A stretch of 10,734 nucleotides of DNA from an uncultured Chryseolinea sp. (lineage in GTDB: Bacteria; Bacteroidota; Bacteroidia; Cytophagales; Cyclobacteriaceae). The notes beneath the pieces were generated by a model that was given only the letters and a program-made list of their open reading frames with translations, did no database searches and was not told where the DNA came from. Made by a program: the position numbers and the translations under genes. Below, piece by piece: positions 7,424 to 10,734 of this stretch. The stretch lies in the NCBI GenBank assembly GCA_946478915.1, contig CAMLER010000109.1:1-10734 (forward strand), read 5' to 3'. Within the stretch, counting starts at the first letter, position 1, and the number at the start of each line of letters is the position of its first letter.

Positions 7424-8461
7424 GCGGCAATCAAGGCACCGCGCCGGGTAATCTTGGAAATTTCTATTGTCATAGGTACAGGTGCTTGTCGCAACGGGAA
7501 ACGGAGCATCTGATTTGAAGAGGAAAGTCCGGTAAAATGTCTGGTTGCTTGCCTGAAAATAGCCTAGCACTTTTTCCGATGCATTATTGATGTTCCTGAT
7601 ATTTCCGGTTATTTCTGCCGGCGGTGTATCAAAAATAGAACCTACCTGATTGGCTAATATGTTTACCTTGCGCCAATATTCGTATGCCTCTTTTGTGAGG
7701 GATGTCTGATAGGTTGTGATGTAGTGTTTTTCGTTAAATGACCAATCGATAATCCTTGATCCGACAAGAAATCCCTCAACCGACCTGCTTTTGACCTCTT
7801 CACCGTTAAATAAAGTGATTCTTTGTGGATCTGCATTCTGTATTACAAAACACGCAGGAGGAACGGAGCCAAACGGATCCGGAAAGTCGGTTGGAGAAAG
7901 AAGGAAAGCTTCGTCAACATTCCATTTAATAAATACATCATCAGACGTTTCTGGTAAAATTGCATTAGCAAAGATTTTTACGAAAGGCTGGCTGGTCACA
8001 ATTCCTTCGATATCGGTAACATCCTCCATCTGATAATCAAGGTAAGATGTTATTTGTCCGGCGTCTGCCGGCATTTTCTCAGGTGTGGATTCGTAAGTCT
8101 TTCCCTCGGCCTCAATCCTGATAAAATAACTAGTTGATTCGACTCCGGAAAATCCATTGATCACGTATGTGCCAGGGTTGAACTCGTCTTCTTGATAGCG
8201 ATAAACATTTCCGGCATCATCATACAGGTCCACAATGGCTCCAGACAAGGGGAAGGGCAGTCGATCGGTATTCGCTGTCATACCCAGCTGTACAAAATTC
8301 TGATCTGGAATAGGGCTGACTTGTCCTGAAACGACAAGTCTGTTTCCATAAAAATCGGTCTGAAAATCAATTGGTGACAGGCAACTTACCATCAGGATGG
8401 CCCCAGATAGTTTGAGACTGAATGACCGGATGCGGTTGATATGTTTTAGAATATTTCGCAT
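7382..8461 (-). CDS. DUF4249 family outer-membrane-associated lipoprotein
   Basis: This 359-residue protein matches the DUF4249 family of Bacteroidota lipoproteins, whose genes regularly follow TonB-dependent receptor genes. The molecular role is not established; a helper of the receptor in substrate binding is the usual inference. The signal peptide has basic residues, a hydrophobic core and a lipobox ending MVSC with Cys27. The next residues (LSPIDF) lack the acidic export patch seen in the other lipoproteins here, so it may face the periplasm or use another signal. Residues 41-130 read as a beta-sandwich resembling carboxypeptidase-regulatory domains. The C-terminal signature is clear: PPAEITGN at about 280, then GYFQAS, and the cysteines 328, 342 and 345 (C-x2-C), with a final RPDWF. 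Its ATG lies one base after the TGA of the receptor gene, so the two should be co-translated from one mRNA. The 3' end overlaps the haloperoxidase gene by 42 bases, antisense. Confidence 0.88.
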   Translation of the reverse strand: MRNILKHINRIRSFSLKLSGAILMVSCLSPIDFQTDFYGNRLVVSGQVSPIPDQNFVQLGMTANTDRLPFPLSGAIVDLYDDAGNVYRYQEDEFNPGTYVINGFSGVESTSYFIRIEAEGKTYESTPEKMPADAGQITSYLDYQMEDVTDIEGIVTSQPFVKIFANAILPETSDDVFIKWNVDEAFLLSPTDFPDPFGSVPPACFVIQNADPQRITLFNGEEVKSRSVEGFLVGSRIIDWSFNEKHYITTYQTSLTKEAYEYWRKVNILANQVGSIFDTPPAEITGNIRNINNASEKVLGYFQASNQTFYRTFLFKSDAPFPVATSTCTYDNRNFQDYPARCLDCRSVRNSTYSRPDWF

Positions 8462-8465
8462 CTCA
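8459..8465 (-). other. TGA-G-ATG junction between receptor and DUF4249 genes
   Basis: Read on the minus strand, the receptor stop TGA (8465-8463) is followed by one G and then the ATG of the DUF4249 gene (8461-8459). No Shine-Dalgarno sequence fits in the preceding AT-rich codons that encode YNFKF. This arrangement implies translational coupling and a fixed ratio of the two proteins. Confidence 0.75.
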
Positions 8466-10734
8466 AAATTTAAAATTATAGGTTAACGATGGAAGAGCAG
8501 CACCTAAAACAGAAAGCTTATAGGGCTTTGGAACAAAATAATTGCTTGCCGGGCGCTGATAGAATACAGAATATGCATTGTCGCGACCGAGAAGATTATA
8601 CACTGAAAATACCAGCGAGTCGTCTATCTTTTTCACGACATTACCAATGGTGAACGAAAGATCTACTCTGAGGTAATTTGGAATTCGATATTTGTTGCGC
8701 TCGGAATAAATAGGGACAACAGTCCCGCCGACAATATAACTGCTTTCAATAGCAGTTAATGGTCTTCCGGTGTTGTAAGAGACAATGAGAGAAAAAGCTC
8801 CACGACCACGCAATTTCCTGTCCAGAACAAAATGAAAAGTATGGGGCTTATTATAATTGGATGGATACCACTTTCCGTTATTGATGGATTCGATACTATT
8901 TTCTGATGAGACTTTAATTTCAGTCTGCGAATAAGTATAAGAAACCCAGCCTGTCCATTTTCCTTTAAGCTTGCGGATGTAAAATTCGCCACCATAGGCC
9001 CGACCGGAGCCAGTTAGCAGTTCGGTCTCAAGATGATCGTTGAGAAACAGCATTGGGAAATCTTTATACTCGACAAGATTCCTCATAGTCTTGTAAAACA
9101 GTTCGACAGAAGTTTCCCACATATTGTCTCTTAAATTCAAAAAGTAGCCAAGCGAATAATTATCTGCAATCTGAGGTGGTAAATATTCATTACTTACTTG
9201 CCATATGTCAACCGGTGTAGGAGAGGCGGCATTGGAGATCAGATGTATGTACTGCCTCATCCGGTTATAACTGAATTTAACGGACTGGGTAGATGTCAGA
9301 TTTATTCGCGCTGATACTCTAGGTTCAAGGCCGCCAAAAGATTTCATGTTTTTCAGGCCAGAGTATAAAGAGGTGTCATTGATTGTAGATATTGATTTTG
9401 GAACACCTGACATGTATCGATAGACAGTATCTTCTCCCAGGTGCATATAGTAAGAGTATCGGAGACCCAATGAAATACCGATCTTTTCCGATAAGGTAAA
9501 ATCGTCGTTAACAAAAATCGCAAACTCAGCGCCTCTGTTTTTTGCCACCGATTTAGGGCTGATTGCCGGGTTATTGCCATAGCCCTTGCGCCTTTCGTCG
9601 TCAGGAAAATATCCAATTCCGGATATCCCAGCCGTTGCATTGTGCTTTTCGACAGTATAATTTACTGTTTCACTTAACTGAAAATAATTGAGTGCATTTG
9701 TAACCTCCGACGCATCCACGCCCGATGGATCAATAAGCTTGTTTCTGAAATAACCGTACGACACTGAGAGTGTCGGCGAAGCTTTACGATTCGCCAGCGA
9801 TGCCCATCTGCCGTTTACGAGGTAGTTGTCCCAGGCATAAGCGAATTGACTACCAGACCGGAACTCGTCGGCGGTAGAATAGAACGTTAGGTCGGCTGAA
9901 CTGTTTGGCGAAAACCGGTGGCTAAAACCTGCGTATGCATCGTAAAAAGAAAGTCTGCTTTCCTTTACATTTGGATCAGAAGCCTTTTTTAAAGCCCAGT
10001 TAGCGTGAGAAATTCTCCCCGCCAAAAGCATTGATGTCTTCGAAGTTTTAATTGGTCCTTCCGCAGAAAATCTACTGGTAATCGGTCCAATGCCACCTTG
10101 ATAGCGCCACTTTTCAAAATCTCCACGTCGTGTACTGATTTCCAAGACCGAAGATGCCCGGCCACCGAGGTTAGCTGGAACGTTACCCTTATAAAGGCCG
10201 AAGTCCTTAACAATATCTTGATTGAATGCCGATACGAAGCCCAGTGCATGCGAAGTGTTAAACAGGGGCGCGTCATTTAAAAGTATCAGGTTTTGATCGG
10301 TACGACCTCCCCTTACGTTAAATCCGGCCGACCCTTCTCCTACGCTGCTAACTCCTGGTAACAGCTGCAGACTCTTAAGAATATCAACTTCCCCCATGAA
10401 TGTGGGGAGCGTCTTAATTTCAAGCACACTCAATTTTGCTAACCCGGGCAAAGACTGTTTCACGTTGCTGTCAATAGGTCTGGATGAAATGACAACCTCG
10501 TCAAGATCGGTGGTTCCTTCCTCCATCTTAATGTTGTACAATCCTGTCGACAGGATCCGTAACCGGAGGTATACCGTCTTCATGCCTACATGCCTCACGA
10601 TGATGCGATATCTTCCCGGCGGAAGCTCGAGAGCATACTTTCCTGACTGGTCGGTGTAATCGAAGTATTTGAAGGTCTCAGCAGATATCGAAGCCCCTGA
10701 AATCGGCTCCCCGGTTCCTAGCGACGTTACAGAG
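8463..10734 (-). CDS. TonB-dependent outer-membrane receptor, 5' end beyond the window
   Basis: This is a TonB-dependent receptor for energy-driven uptake across the outer membrane; the substrate is unknown. The frame stays open to the right edge (last complete codon at 10733-10731), giving 756 residues with the true start and signal peptide outside. A GTG at 10598 must not be taken as the start, because the residues before it complete a carboxypeptidase-regulatory-like domain (in-window residues 1-75, ending GRYRIIVRHVGMKT). After this come DEVVIS (78-83), which may hold the TonB box, and a plug domain (about 95-205) with the typical LQLLPGV, FNVRGG and LILLNDAPLFN segments. The rest is a 22-strand-type barrel with alternating aromatic strands, ending in YNFKF with the terminal Phe expected for barrel insertion. 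The layout is that of the SusC-like/FecA-like receptors of Bacteroidota. The partner downstream is DUF4249, not SusD, so this is not a classical SusCD glycan pair. Promoter and regulators lie outside the window. Confidence 0.92.
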   Translation of the reverse strand, partial: SVTSLGTGEPISGASISAETFKYFDYTDQSGKYALELPPGRYRIIVRHVGMKTVYLRLRILSTGLYNIKMEEGTTDLDEVVISSRPIDSNVKQSLPGLAKLSVLEIKTLPTFMGEVDILKSLQLLPGVSSVGEGSAGFNVRGGRTDQNLILLNDAPLFNTSHALGFVSAFNQDIVKDFGLYKGNVPANLGGRASSVLEISTRRGDFEKWRYQGGIGPITSRFSAEGPIKTSKTSMLLAGRISHANWALKKASDPNVKESRLSFYDAYAGFSHRFSPNSSADLTFYSTADEFRSGSQFAYAWDNYLVNGRWASLANRKASPTLSVSYGYFRNKLIDPSGVDASEVTNALNYFQLSETVNYTVEKHNATAGISGIGYFPDDERRKGYGNNPAISPKSVAKNRGAEFAIFVNDDFTLSEKIGISLGLRYSYYMHLGEDTVYRYMSGVPKSISTINDTSLYSGLKNMKSFGGLEPRVSARINLTSTQSVKFSYNRMRQYIHLISNAASPTPVDIWQVSNEYLPPQIADNYSLGYFLNLRDNMWETSVELFYKTMRNLVEYKDFPMLFLNDHLETELLTGSGRAYGGEFYIRKLKGKWTGWVSYTYSQTEIKVSSENSIESINNGKWYPSNYNKPHTFHFVLDRKLRGRGAFSLIVSYNTGRPLTAIESSYIVGGTVVPIYSERNKYRIPNYLRVDLSFTIGNVVKKIDDSLVFSVYNLLGRDNAYSVFYQRPASNYFVPKPYKLSVLGAALPSLTYNFKF

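Noticed and set aside
10596..10598. GTG as the start of the TonB-dependent receptor
   Set aside because: The frame continues without a stop to the window edge and the added residues complete a regulatory-like domain, so the gene is simply cut by the window.
10396..10659. Plus-strand frame of 87 codons at the right edge
   Set aside because: It is antisense to the carboxypeptidase-regulatory and plug region of the receptor, whose minus-strand translation is clearly the conserved one.

Overview
The window looks like chromosomal DNA of a member of the Bacteroidota, probably a free-living Cytophagales- or Chitinophagales-type bacterium. The evidence is the gene content: giant FG-GAP/ASPIC (CRTAC1-like) lipoproteins, a vanadium-haloperoxidase-like lipoprotein with an acidic patch after the lipobox cysteine, and a TonB-dependent receptor (TBDR) paired with a DUF4249 lipoprotein. 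Start codons also lack Shine-Dalgarno sequences, as is usual in this phylum. The genus cannot be read from the sequence. I see no tRNA, rRNA, CRISPR array, insertion sequence or phage gene. There is no gap over 300 bases without a gene.

Left part (1-7423), all on the plus strand: two tandem paralogous CRTAC1-like genes, then a gene for a vanadium-dependent haloperoxidase/PAP2-superfamily lipoprotein. The gaps are 167 and 185 bases. The second paralog (2532-5846) is complete and has a clear plan: seven calcium-loop FG-GAP motifs, an ASPIC/UnbV domain, then seven more motifs. The first paralog (13-2364) holds only the part equivalent to residue 323 onward of its neighbour. An in-frame TAA sits at bases 1-3, exactly where the family has a conserved glutamate, so this copy is either broken by a nonsense change or affected by an error at the sequence edge.

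Right part (7382-10734), all on the minus strand: a TBDR that runs in from beyond the right edge, followed after a single base by a DUF4249 lipoprotein gene. This is a tightly coupled two-gene outer-membrane unit. Its 3' end overlaps the 3' end of the haloperoxidase gene by 42 bases, so the two groups converge with no room for a separate terminator.

Every complete protein here has a lipoprotein signal or, for the TBDR, an outer-membrane barrel, so the whole window is devoted to the cell envelope. The left cluster is probably a surface-exposed set in which large propeller proteins bind a ligand and the haloperoxidase-like enzyme acts on it or nearby. The TBDR/DUF4249 pair probably imports an unidentified substrate. 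A functional link between the two halves is not shown by the sequence.
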